Shown piece by piece: positions 1 to 7,919 of a DNA stretch of 64,000 nucleotides (positions within the stretch are counted from its first letter, which is position 1; every line of letters starts with the position of its first letter). Under the pieces are notes generated by a model that had not been told where the DNA came from, ran no database searches, and worked only from the letters and a program-made list of their open reading frames with translations. The stretch is taken from the NCBI GenBank assembly GCA_036559195.1, contig DATBTN010000001.1:30095-94094 (forward strand). The letters run 5' to 3'. The position numbers and the translations under genes are program-made. This stretch comes from Candidatus Baltobacteraceae bacterium. GTDB lineage: Bacteria; Vulcanimicrobiota; Vulcanimicrobiia; Vulcanimicrobiales; Vulcanimicrobiaceae.

Positions 1-1
1 C

Positions 2-697
2 CTGCAGGACGCGGGCGTAGCGGCGCAAGCGCCGGGAAACGTGATCGTGGATCTCAACGCCGCAGACGACGAGCGGATCGAACCGCTCGCGAGCGGTTTC
101 GCGCCGCTGCTGGGGCTTTTCCCGGGCAGTCGAGCGCCCGCCGCCTATGCCGACGCGCGCTTCCTCTGCGGCGTCGTTCGCGGCTTGGCTCGCACGCAGC
201 CCCACGTCGGCGGCATCCTTTCGATCGCTCCGGGGCTGGAAGTCGCGCGCTTCGCGGAGGCGCTCGCCGCCGACGGTTGGGATATCTCCCACGCGTCGGA
301 TCCGGTGGCGCCGTTCGTCTTGCGCGCCGGTGCGCGGGAGGTCGTGCGCGCGTGGCGCGGCGGCGTCGGCCCGATCGTCGCCCGCGCGACGGTCGTGCTG
401 GGTCAAGCTGGAACGGCCAATGAGGTCGCGGCGGCCGGCGGCGTTCCGGTCGTCGCGTTCGAACTCGCCGGCGAGAAAAAAACGGCGTGGTATCGCAAGC
501 GCCAAGCCGGCCTGCTTGGCGACGCCCTCCAACTCGGTCCCGGCGGCGAAGTGGAAGCGGCCGCGTGCGTGCGCGGCTTGCTCGACGACGCGCCGCGGCG
601 CGTGCGTATGGGCAGCGTCGGACGCCAACGGATGGGACCGCCCGGCGGCGCGCGCGCGATCGCGCAGTGCATAGCGGAGATCGCTCGTGCGACGTAG
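2..697 (+). CDS. Lipid-A-disaccharide synthase-like glycosyltransferase, C-terminal part (5' truncated by window edge)
   Basis: The reading frame is open to the left edge, so the true start lies outside. The 231 visible residues look like the C-terminal half of LpxB and the LpxB-related proteins. The Rossmann-type donor half is announced by GLFPGSR at visible residues 38-44. A later glycine-rich nucleotide-binding turn reads GQAGTANEVAAAGGVPVV. LpxB joins UDP-diacylglucosamine to lipid X at the inner membrane; the related subfamily has an unknown acceptor, and I cannot tell which this is. It overlaps the O-antigen ligase gene by 11 bases and precedes the Lpt genes, which supports an envelope-glycolipid role. 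A GTG at 41 is an internal codon rather than the start, because homology-like sequence continues upstream of it. Confidence 0.7.
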   Translation: MQDAGVAAQAPGNVIVDLNAADDERIEPLASGFAPLLGLFPGSRAPAAYADARFLCGVVRGLARTQPHVGGILSIAPGLEVARFAEALAADGWDISHASDPVAPFVLRAGAREVVRAWRGGVGPIVARATVVLGQAGTANEVAAAGGVPVVAFELAGEKKTAWYRKRQAGLLGDALQLGPGGEVEAAACVRGLLDDAPRRVRMGSVGRQRMGPPGGARAIAQCIAEIARAT

Positions 698-1898
698 GCT
701 CGCCGCCATGCCGGCGGCGCTCGCTTTCACCTATTTCGTGGTGCCGCTTTTCCCATCGTTCATTACGTTGACGGCGGTAACGATTCCGGGCGTTTCGCTC
801 GTTCCGACGAGCGTTTCGATCGCGCTGCTCGTCCTCGTCGGGCTGGTAGCGATCTACGCGATCGCGATGCTCGCGACGCCGCCGCGCGAGACGCCGCCGA
901 CGTTGACTCCGCTGCTGCTTTGGGTTGGCGCGGCGCTGCTTGCGGCGGTACTCGGGTTCGATCCGCGCGGCGGCGCGCTCTTCATCGGCATCTTCGGGCT
1001 TTCGGTGATCTGGCATCTCGCGCTCGTGCGCTACTATCGCGCGCCGGGCGTGGCGCGCGCGATCTTCTGGAGCTACCTGCTTTCGGGTGCGATCGCATCG
1101 CTAACCGCCATCGTGATGGTCGTAACGCGAATTCCGGCCGATCAATACACGATCGGCCACGGGCGCGCGATCGGAACGTTCATTCTGCCGGGCGAACTCG
1201 CGGGCTATCTCATCATCTTCCTGCCGATCGCCTACGGCGTCACGCAAGTCTCGCGCGACGCGCGGCTGCGCGCGTTGGCTTGGGGGGCGCTCGTGTTGGG
1301 TGCCGCAGCGTTCATCCTTACGTTCTCGCGTGCCGGCTGGATGGGCTTCGCGGCGGCGCTCGCGTTCTTCGTCTTTTTCACGCAGCGCGTGCGCCGCCGC
1401 TACGCCGTCGGCGTGCTGCTCGCGGGCGTCGCGGCGATTCTCGTTGCGTTCAACGTCCATCACAACCCGTCGGAGAACTACACGCGGCTTTCGATTTGGC
1501 AGGCCGCGCTCGAGATCATGCGCCGCTTTCCGCTCACGGGAGTGGGTCCGTTTGACTTCGCGCGAATCTATCCGTTGGTGCGCTTGGCCGACGGCGATGC
1601 GACGGCGTTCCACGCGCATAGCTTCCTGCTCACGATCTTCGCCGAGACCGGCATCGTCGGCGTGCTCGCCGTGCTCTACGCGTGGTGGCGCTTCGTGCTC
1701 GCCCTGCGCGACCGCCTGCGCTCGGCGCCCCGCGCCCACCAGCTGCTCGCCTACGCGGTGGCGGCGGGACTTGTTGGAACGTGGGTGCAAGGCCTCATCG
1801 ACACGGTGAGCGTTGTAATTTTTGGGCTGTGGTTACCTTCCATGGCCCTCGCCTTAGCCTGCGCGAGCGACGGACTCGGCGAAGGGGCGCCGCAATGA
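687..1898 (+). CDS. O-antigen ligase/polymerase-type membrane protein
   Basis: Polytopic membrane protein of 403 residues with about ten hydrophobic segments. It carries the features of the Wzy_C/WaaL family: a helix ending in FTFSRAGWMGF near residue 210, then a periplasmic stretch with the motif TRLSIWQAALEIMRRFPLTG, and H-x-H in the sequence FHAHSFLL near residue 312. Members either ligate O-antigen from undecaprenyl-diphosphate onto lipid A-core or polymerise O-units in the periplasm. Motifs alone do not separate the two. The GTG start overlaps the upstream LpxB-like gene. The stop overlaps the ATG of the lptC-like gene (ATGA), so it is part of the same operon. Confidence 0.8.
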   Translation: MRRRLAAMPAALAFTYFVVPLFPSFITLTAVTIPGVSLVPTSVSIALLVLVGLVAIYAIAMLATPPRETPPTLTPLLLWVGAALLAAVLGFDPRGGALFIGIFGLSVIWHLALVRYYRAPGVARAIFWSYLLSGAIASLTAIVMVVTRIPADQYTIGHGRAIGTFILPGELAGYLIIFLPIAYGVTQVSRDARLRALAWGALVLGAAAFILTFSRAGWMGFAAALAFFVFFTQRVRRRYAVGVLLAGVAAILVAFNVHHNPSENYTRLSIWQAALEIMRRFPLTGVGPFDFARIYPLVRLADGDATAFHAHSFLLTIFAETGIVGVLAVLYAWWRFVLALRDRLRSAPRAHQLLAYAVAAGLVGTWVQGLIDTVSVVIFGLWLPSMALALACASDGLGEGAPQ

Positions 1899-2440
1899 AG
1901 CGCGTCTGGCTTCTGGCCGCGCTCGCGCTCGCCGGGTGCAACCCGCAGCCGCAGCACGCGCTACAGGCCGCGCCGACCACCACGCCGAGCGCCGCCGCGA
2001 CGACCTTGCCCATCCGCATCGTCGGCAAGGGAACCGCGAAGCGGCAGATCGTCATCGGCGAGCAGCAGGGCAATCGCAAGCTCTACGAACTGCATGCGAA
2101 ATCGTACGTCAGCAAATCGACGCAAACGACTGCCGAGGCCCGCTTCTCGCAGACCCACGTGACGTTTTTCGGCAAAGACGGTTCGACGCTGCTCGCCGCG
2201 GCGCCGGTGGCAACGGTGGACGAGCGGCGCCGTGAGGTCGTGATGACCGGCGGCGTGCGGGCCACGAGCAGCACGGGGATGACCCTGACCTGCGACCAAC
2301 TCACGTACTACAGCAAGAGCGGGATGCTCCACGGCGAGGGGAACGTGCGCATAACCAAACTCGCGGGCGGCACGCTGACCTCGGCGACCGGCAACAGCTT
2401 CGACTCGGACGTCAAACTTACGCGAATGGTGATGCAATAA
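1895..2440 (+). CDS. LptC/OstA-like lipoprotein of the LPS transport bridge
   Basis: Predicted lipoprotein of 181 residues. The N-terminal signal ends in a lipobox LALAGC, so the mature protein would start at Cys. After a low-complexity Pro/Thr/Ala linker the C-terminal 130 residues look like the beta-jellyroll repeat of the OstA/LptC fold, with alternating strands such as LTCDQLTYYSKSGMLHGEGN, which is the classic OstA repeat pattern. It sits immediately before lptB (3-base gap), as lptC does in many diderms. Most LptC proteins have a single transmembrane anchor rather than a lipid anchor, so LptA-like or fused LptC/A roles are possible. The ATG at 1895 is preferred because it overlaps the previous stop and begins a perfect signal sequence. 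Confidence 0.75.
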   Translation: MKRVWLLAALALAGCNPQPQHALQAAPTTTPSAAATTLPIRIVGKGTAKRQIVIGEQQGNRKLYELHAKSYVSKSTQTTAEARFSQTHVTFFGKDGSTLLAAAPVATVDERRREVVMTGGVRATSSTGMTLTCDQLTYYSKSGMLHGEGNVRITKLAGGTLTSATGNSFDSDVKLTRMVMQ

Positions 2441-2443
2441 CCG

Positions 2444-3193
2444 ATGCAAACAGCGACCAAGCGCCAAATCAAGCTTCGTAATCTCGTCAAGCGCTACGGC
2501 GAGCGGGCGGTCGTCAACGGCGTGAGCGCCGAGGTGGAGACCGGCGAGGTGGTGGGGTTATTGGGACCCAACGGTGCGGGCAAGACCACGACTTTTTATA
2601 TGGTCGTCGGTCTGGTCAAGCCCGATGCGGGCACGGTCGTACTGGACAACGGTCAAGGGGACGCCGATCTGACCGCCGCCCCGATGTACCAGCGGGCGCG
2701 CAACGGGATCGGCTATCTCGCTCAGGAGAATTCGATCTTTCGCAAGCTCTCGGTCGGCGACAATATCCGCCTGATTTGGCAGATGAACAACGTCCCCAAA
2801 GACGAGCAGGAAGAGCGCCTTCCGGCGCTGCTCGAGGAGTTCGGCTTGCGCCGGTTCATCGACGCGCGCGGCGATAGTCTCTCGGGCGGCGAGCGCCGAC
2901 GCGTCGAAATCGCGCGAGCCATCGCTACCGAACCCGCGTTCCTGTTGCTCGACGAGCCGTTCACGGGGATCGATCCGATCGCCGTTGCCGACATTCAAAC
3001 GATGATCCGCCAACTGCGCGATCGCGGTCTGGGGGTACTCATCACCGACCACCAAGTGCGCGAGACGCTCGCCATCGTAGACCGCGCCTACATCTTGAAC
3101 AACGGAAAGATCGAAGTCTCGGGAACCGCCCAAGAAGTGCTCGACAGTCCGATCGCCCGCCAATTCTATCTGGGCGAAGGGTTCCGTCTCTAA
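2444..3193 (+). CDS. lptB: LPS export ABC transporter ATP-binding protein LptB
   Basis: ABC ATPase of 249 residues, the usual LptB length. Walker A GPNGAGKTT lies near residue 41, the signature LSGGERRRVEIAR near 147, and Walker B with LLLDEPFTGIDP near 167. The family-typical H-loop ITDHQVRET follows. LptB powers extraction of LPS from the inner membrane by LptFG. The start lies 3 bases after the lptC-like gene and the LptF/G-type permease follows 27 bases downstream, so the operon context agrees. A small insertion between Walker A and the Q-loop (about residues 68-85) is longer than in proteobacterial LptB. Confidence 0.93.
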   Translation: MQTATKRQIKLRNLVKRYGERAVVNGVSAEVETGEVVGLLGPNGAGKTTTFYMVVGLVKPDAGTVVLDNGQGDADLTAAPMYQRARNGIGYLAQENSIFRKLSVGDNIRLIWQMNNVPKDEQEERLPALLEEFGLRRFIDARGDSLSGGERRRVEIARAIATEPAFLLLDEPFTGIDPIAVADIQTMIRQLRDRGLGVLITDHQVRETLAIVDRAYILNNGKIEVSGTAQEVLDSPIARQFYLGEGFRL

Positions 3194-3220
3194 CATGAGC
3201 GCTTACGAGGCGGGCCGGTA

Positions 3221-4351
3221 GTGCGGCGTCCGGGCGGCTCGGCGCTGCGCTTTACGATTCTGGACCGCTACATGCTCGCGGAGCTCGCGGGGCCGTTTCT
3301 CTTCGGGCTCTCGGCGTTCGTGTTGATCTTCGCCGCGGCGCAGATTCTGGCGATCGGGCGGCTCGTCTCCGACGCGCACGCCCCGCTCTTCGCCGCGATC
3401 GAAGTCTTCTTGTGGCAGTTGCCCTATATCGTCGTCGAAGTATTTCCGATGGCGATGCTTTTGGGCACGCTGCTCGCCATGCAGCGTCTCTCCGGCGAGA
3501 GCGAGATCACGGCCATGAAGGCCGGCGGGATTACGTTTCTGCGCATCATCGCGCCGCTGCTTGCGGCGGGTTTCGTTCTATCGCTCGTGACGCTGGTGCT
3601 GCAAGAAGGCGTCGTGCCGTTCGCCAACGATCGCGTGACGGCGATCCAGGACACGGTGATCAACCATATCAGCGCGTTCGGACGCGATCTCACGGTGCGC
3701 GCTCCCTTGCCGAACAACGCGGGGTTCCAAGAGACGATCGCGCAGGGTTTCGAGCAGCATTCGCAGGCCCTCTTGCACGTTACGATCGTGCAGTACGACG
3801 AGCGAAGCCACCCGACGCGCGTACTCTTTGCCGACCGCGCGCAGTTTACCGCCGATCGCTGGACGCTCGATAACGTGAGCGCGTACGCGTTCGCACCCGA
3901 CGGCAGCGTCACCGTCGAGCCAAACACGCCGCAGCTGCAGGTCGATATCGGCGAAAAGCCAACCGATCTTCTCAAACGCGTGGCGGGGAACAACCCCGAC
4001 AACATGAGTCGCTCGACCATCGCGGATATCATTCGGTCGGGACAACTCACGCCGTCGGAATATAAAAAGTACGTCACGACGTACTGGCAGAAACTGGCGC
4101 AGCCGTTTGCGTGCTTCGTCTTCGTGCTCATCGCCGTTCCGTTCGGCATCCGATCGGTTCGCGGCGGCGGCAACACGTCGATCGGCTTCGGTCTCGCGGT
4201 GCTCATCGTGTTCATCTATTACGTGGTGCTGACGATCTTTTCGTACGTTGGGGAGGCGCTCGTGCCGATTGCCGCGCTCGTCGCGTGGATGCCGAACATC
4301 ATCTTTACCGCAATCGGCCTGCGCCGGCTACAAATGGCGGCATCGGTCTGA
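3221..4351 (+). CDS. LptF/LptG family LPS export permease
   Basis: YjgP/YjgQ family permease of 376 residues. The N-terminal part has transmembrane helices starting at LDRYMLAELAGPFLFGLSAF. A large periplasmic jellyroll region spans about residues 120-285. Three C-terminal helices follow, including FVLIAVPFGIRS, a typical family motif. In Lpt systems LptF and LptG form a heterodimer with LptB2. Only one permease is present in this operon, so either the partner is elsewhere or the protein acts as a homodimer. GTG start at 3221. The stop overlaps the ATG of the next gene. Confidence 0.88.
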   Translation: MRRPGGSALRFTILDRYMLAELAGPFLFGLSAFVLIFAAAQILAIGRLVSDAHAPLFAAIEVFLWQLPYIVVEVFPMAMLLGTLLAMQRLSGESEITAMKAGGITFLRIIAPLLAAGFVLSLVTLVLQEGVVPFANDRVTAIQDTVINHISAFGRDLTVRAPLPNNAGFQETIAQGFEQHSQALLHVTIVQYDERSHPTRVLFADRAQFTADRWTLDNVSAYAFAPDGSVTVEPNTPQLQVDIGEKPTDLLKRVAGNNPDNMSRSTIADIIRSGQLTPSEYKKYVTTYWQKLAQPFACFVFVLIAVPFGIRSVRGGGNTSIGFGLAVLIVFIYYVVLTIFSYVGEALVPIAALVAWMPNIIFTAIGLRRLQMAASV

Positions 4352-5292
4352 TGAGCGTCGCCGATTTCTTCCGCGGCGCGGGACTCGTGCTGTTCATCGT
4401 GGCGCTCGCCGGAGCTATCGCGTACGCCGGCGATCGCGTCGGCCACCAAGTCGGCCGCAAGCGGCTCACGCTCTTCAATATTCGCCCGCGCTACACGTCG
4501 ACCATCATCGCGATCGGTACGGGCATGGTCATCGCGCTCGTCGTCACGCTGGCCGCGATCCTTGCCAGTCAAGAAGTGAAGCTGGCGTTCTTTCACTTAA
4601 ACGCCATCAATCAGCAAATCCAGTCGCTGCAAGCGCGCGCGCGCGAACTCGAAAACAAAGTCAACAACAGCCGGGTCGTCGCCACGACCGACACGCTCAT
4701 GTGGCCGGCGATCGCAAACATTCCGCAGAAGAGCACGCCCGCGCAGCGGCGACAGATCGTGCAGCAGTACTACACCGATACCGTGCGCGCCGTGGATCAG
4801 ACGTGGACGAAATTCGGACTCAAGCCCTACAAGCCGCCGAGCGATATCGAGGCGAAACTGCAAGAGCTCGCCAACGGCTCGAAAACGGAGGCCGCGCTCT
4901 CGCAAAGCGACGTGCTGCTGCTGACCACGGCCGGCCAGAACCTCTACGAAAAAGACCGCATCTCGTTTACGATCAACGGCGTGCTCAACAAGCTCGTCTA
5001 TCGCTCGGGCGAAGGCATCGCGCAATTGACGATTCCGGCCAACAAGAATTTCAATATCAGCGCGGCCTACCAGCAACTCTTCCTCGACGTCCGGCGCGCC
5101 GCGAATACGCGCGGCCTGCCGCAGTACTTCGAAACGATTACCTCGGTGCGTTCGCTGCAGGATGCGGCCGCGATGCAGCGGACCGTGAGTCAAGGAACCG
5201 GCTCCTACGTGCTCACCGCCTTCGCCGCCTCCGACATCTATCCGAGCACGGGCATCTCGATCGTCGTGACGCTCAGTAAGGTGCAGGCTTGA
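4351..5292 (+). CDS. DUF3084-type membrane protein with coiled coil
   Basis: Protein of 313 residues with two N-terminal transmembrane helices (about 8-28 and 52-74) separated by the DUF3084 signature GDRVGHQVGRKRLTLFNIRP. A coiled coil (about 80-110, INQQIQSLQARARELENKV) and a soluble C-terminal domain follow. Function is unknown. It is translationally linked to the LptF/G gene before it (ATGA at 4349-4352) and to the YqgF-like gene after it (4-base overlap), so a role tied to envelope assembly is a reasonable inference. The start at 4351 is chosen because a longer reading frame would run through lptF/G in another phase. Confidence 0.8.
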   Translation: MSVADFFRGAGLVLFIVALAGAIAYAGDRVGHQVGRKRLTLFNIRPRYTSTIIAIGTGMVIALVVTLAAILASQEVKLAFFHLNAINQQIQSLQARARELENKVNNSRVVATTDTLMWPAIANIPQKSTPAQRRQIVQQYYTDTVRAVDQTWTKFGLKPYKPPSDIEAKLQELANGSKTEAALSQSDVLLLTTAGQNLYEKDRISFTINGVLNKLVYRSGEGIAQLTIPANKNFNISAAYQQLFLDVRRAANTRGLPQYFETITSVRSLQDAAAMQRTVSQGTGSYVLTAFAASDIYPSTGISIVVTLSKVQA

Positions 5293-5711
5293 TTGGCGAA
5301 CTGGTTCTCGGCATCGACCCGGGAACGCGCAAGGCCGGATACGCGGTAACCGACCCCTCCGGGCGCGCTCTCGAACTGGGCATCGAGCCGGTCGGCTCCC
5401 TGCTGGCGCGCCTCGAGCTGCTGGTCGGCAGCCATCGCATCGCCGCGGTCGCGCTCGGCCGCGGGACCAATGCCCTCCCAGTTCGCGACCAAATCAGCGC
5501 GCTCGGAATCCCCGTCCATCTCATCGACGAGACCGAGACCACGCTGCGGGCGCGGGTGCTCTACTTTGCCGACCACCCGCCGCGCGGGTGGCGGCGCTTG
5601 ATCCCCCTGGGCCTCCAGCTTCCACCCCGGCCGATCGACGATTACGCCGCCCTGCTGATCGCCCGGCGGTACATCGAACGGGGAGCCGGGGACCCGGCGT
5701 CGTACCTATAG
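5289..5711 (+). CDS. YqgF/RuvX-type RNase H-fold nuclease
   Basis: Protein of 140 residues with the RNase H-fold start VLGIDPGTRKAGYAVTD, whose first Asp (residue 9) is the expected metal ligand. Later acidic positions are in HLIDETETT (about 78-86) and PIDDYAALLIARRY near the end. The family includes the pre-16S rRNA maturation nuclease YqgF and RuvC-like resolvases. The general length and motifs fit YqgF, but the C-terminal helix is divergent, so the substrate is not certain. TTG start at 5289, overlapping the DUF3084 stop. Confidence 0.72.
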   Translation: MIGELVLGIDPGTRKAGYAVTDPSGRALELGIEPVGSLLARLELLVGSHRIAAVALGRGTNALPVRDQISALGIPVHLIDETETTLRARVLYFADHPPRGWRRLIPLGLQLPPRPIDDYAALLIARRYIERGAGDPASYL

Positions 5712-5730
5712 GGTCCACCTTTTACGTCCG

Positions 5731-5782
5731 ATACTAAGGAGTGAAGGGCACCCGCGTTTTGCGGGTAGGGAGAGGAACATGA
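5731..5782 (+). promoter_or_regulatory. Leader hairpin and possible 13-codon leader ORF before the barrel-protein gene
   Basis: Between the YqgF-like gene and the exported protein there is a hairpin, ACCCGC-GTTTT-GCGGGT (5750-5766), followed by the ribosome site AGGGAGAGGAAC. The same bases can be read as a tiny frame from GTG 5741, preceded by AAGGA at 5737, ending in TGA 5780-5782 that overlaps the ATG of the next gene. This could be a structured ribosome-binding region or a coupled leader peptide; nothing here decides between them. Confidence 0.35.
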
Positions 5783-7047
5783 TTCGCTTCGCTCGCTTGG
5801 CCTTAGCGGCAGCGCTCGTTGTAGCGCTCGGCTTCGGTATGGCAGCGGCGTCGCCGATGGATCAAGTGCATCTCTCCTACGCGCGCGTCTTCGATCGCAC
5901 GAACGCGAGTTTCTTACGCGGCGACGCCGCCCCGCTGGCCTCCAACGATCTGGTGAGCGACTCCGTCTTCGGCATCGACGTGCAATTACCGATCTTCATG
6001 CCGACCTCCATGCGCGCGCTCTATGCGGGCACGGCGGGCGCTCGTTTGGACGAGCGCTTACCGCGTCTGCAATTGCGAACCGTCGCCGCCACACCGTGGG
6101 TGACCGGCGTGACCTTCCGGCTGCACGGCGCGAAGATTCAAATGCAGTATCAGACGTTCGATACCTCGAGCGGGAGCATCGATGCGGCCGCGCCGCGCGA
6201 AGAACCGACCGTCGGGCCGCTCGATCCACAGGCGTTCGGCCGTTTTTCGCCGACTGACGTTGCGGGTTCGATCGCGCCGACGTTTGCGTACGCTTCGCCG
6301 TCGCCCTTCGAGCTCGCGCCGGCCGATAGCGGGGTCGCACCGCTCTTTACACCGCAGGCGCCGGTCGCGCAACGGTTAACGCTTCCGGTTCGCGTCGGCC
6401 CCGTACGTTTTGCAAGCAGCGTCGAAGAATCGGCACTCTCGTCGGGAACGCCCAGTTCCTTCGACACGATGAGCCGGTGCGGAACGGCCGATCCAAACGG
6501 CGCGTGCGCGGCGTTGCGCCAGCAAGACAGCCGCGTCGCGGCCGGCACGTCGTTCGACGTGCGTGCCGGGCAACACCATCTCAACGTGAACCTCGGCGGA
6601 TCGCTCGAGCATCAATCGCTGCCCGACGAGACGTCGTTCCCGTACATCCCGCTCGATCCGCAATCGCCGCAGGCGAGCACGCAGGCGGCGCCGCTGCGCG
6701 GCGGGAGTGCGATCTCCTATCCGAACTTGGTCGACGTAACCAAACACGGGCTCAATGCCAACGTCGCGCTGCCCGTGACCACCCACGTCACCGTCGACGT
6801 CGGCTACGACACGCAGCACCTTCAGGGCGGGTACACCGCGACGAACTCGACGGTCAACGCGTCGACGCTGGTGCCGGGGATCGATGCGCGCAAGGAGACG
6901 TACCTCGGAAACATCACGTATCAACTGCCGCACACCAATAGCGCCATCACGTTCTCGGCCCGCCAATACCGCTATCAGGACAACTTTATTCCGAATCTCA
7001 ATCTCACGCAGACGCGCGCCGACGTGAACTTTACGGTGAAATTCTGA
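5779..7047 (+). CDS. Exported protein, probable outer-membrane beta-barrel
   Basis: Protein of 422 residues with a clear signal peptide (about 1-25, ending AMAAA-SPM region). The rest is strand-rich with alternating polar and hydrophobic residues. The last residues are VNFTVKF, ending in the terminal Phe typical of proteins folded by the Bam complex. I recognise no named family. It is encoded in the same direction as the Lpt and glycosyltransferase genes. A beta-barrel or a periplasmic beta-sandwich are both possible; the C-terminal aromatic and the final four alternating strands (about 320-422) favour a barrel. Confidence 0.6.
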   Translation: MIRFARLALAAALVVALGFGMAAASPMDQVHLSYARVFDRTNASFLRGDAAPLASNDLVSDSVFGIDVQLPIFMPTSMRALYAGTAGARLDERLPRLQLRTVAATPWVTGVTFRLHGAKIQMQYQTFDTSSGSIDAAAPREEPTVGPLDPQAFGRFSPTDVAGSIAPTFAYASPSPFELAPADSGVAPLFTPQAPVAQRLTLPVRVGPVRFASSVEESALSSGTPSSFDTMSRCGTADPNGACAALRQQDSRVAAGTSFDVRAGQHHLNVNLGGSLEHQSLPDETSFPYIPLDPQSPQASTQAAPLRGGSAISYPNLVDVTKHGLNANVALPVTTHVTVDVGYDTQHLQGGYTATNSTVNASTLVPGIDARKETYLGNITYQLPHTNSAITFSARQYRYQDNFIPNLNLTQTRADVNFTVKF

Positions 7048-7919
7048 CCCAGAGCCGCCGCGTCAGCATCGTTTACGGCATCCTCACCATCATCGTTCTC
7101 GCGCTGATTCTCGTCCTAGGCACCGTGCAGGCCGCCTCCGACGCGATTTTCGCAAGCGCCGGGTCGGCCATCTCGTTGCCGGCGCATCTGCCGGCGGCCG
7201 CGGGGATCGGTATCTATCGCGCGATCGAGCGCATCGCTCCCGCACAATACGTCGAAGGCATGCTGGCCCGCGCCGAACTCGCGCGCGGCAACCTGGATGC
7301 CGCGCAGCAGCACGCGTTGCGCCTCCCGTCGGCGGGTCTGCGCGACGAGTATCTCGGGCGCATCGCGCAAGCTCGCGGTGACGAGTCCGCGGCGCAGGCC
7401 TACTTTCTCGCCGGGGCCGACTTTTTCGCGATTCAAGACGACGTCGATCGCCTCGCCAAGAGCGATCCGGCGGCAGCCTACGACCTCGAACGAACGTTGA
7501 AGAACCGGCTGCAGGCGCTCACCACGCATCCCGACGCGGTTGCGGAGTCGTATTGGCATTTGGGACAGATCGCGACGATGCGTTCCTGGCCGTACGCGGT
7601 GGGCTCGACCGCGCGTCGCCATTGGACGCAGGTCGGAATGCGCGACTATCGGCGGGCCGTCGCACTCTCGCCCTTAGCCGAACGCTATCTCTTGGCGGCC
7701 GGAACGCAAGCGCTTGCGTTGGGCGACCTGGCCGGAGCGCGCGGCTTTTACGCGCGGGCCGTCGACGTTAATCCCGCGAGCGCCGATGCGTTCGCCGGGC
7801 TCGGCGTGGTTGCGCTGCGCGCGGGCGATCGTGCGAGCGCGCAGCGTTACGCGGCGCGGAGCCGCACGATCGATCCGAACTCCGCGATGCTGCGCGCGCT
7901 CCAAGCCGACCTGCGATGA
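7044..7919 (+). CDS. Membrane-anchored TPR protein
   Basis: Tetratricopeptide-type protein. The in-frame sequence upstream of the obvious GTG at 7125 encodes an excellent signal-anchor helix (SIVYGILTIIVLALILVLG), so translation very probably begins at CTG 7044 (or ATT 7041), overlapping the stop of the barrel-protein gene; this gives 291 residues. The body has helical repeats such as LAAGTQALALGDLAGARGFY and AFAGLGVVALRAGDRASAQR near the C terminus, with the TPR alanine/glycine spacing. A periplasmic scaffold role is likely. The stop overlaps the ATG of the following glycosyltransferase. The rare start codon should be checked against homologues. Confidence 0.7.
   Translation: MTQSRRVSIVYGILTIIVLALILVLGTVQAASDAIFASAGSAISLPAHLPAAAGIGIYRAIERIAPAQYVEGMLARAELARGNLDAAQQHALRLPSAGLRDEYLGRIAQARGDESAAQAYFLAGADFFAIQDDVDRLAKSDPAAAYDLERTLKNRLQALTTHPDAVAESYWHLGQIATMRSWPYAVGSTARRHWTQVGMRDYRRAVALSPLAERYLLAAGTQALALGDLAGARGFYARAVDVNPASADAFAGLGVVALRAGDRASAQRYAARSRTIDPNSAMLRALQADLR

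Noticed and set aside
54..1016. 320-codon minus-strand frame at the window start
   Set aside because: Arg-rich composition typical of a GC shadow; the plus strand encodes a glycosyltransferase and an O-antigen ligase across the same bases.
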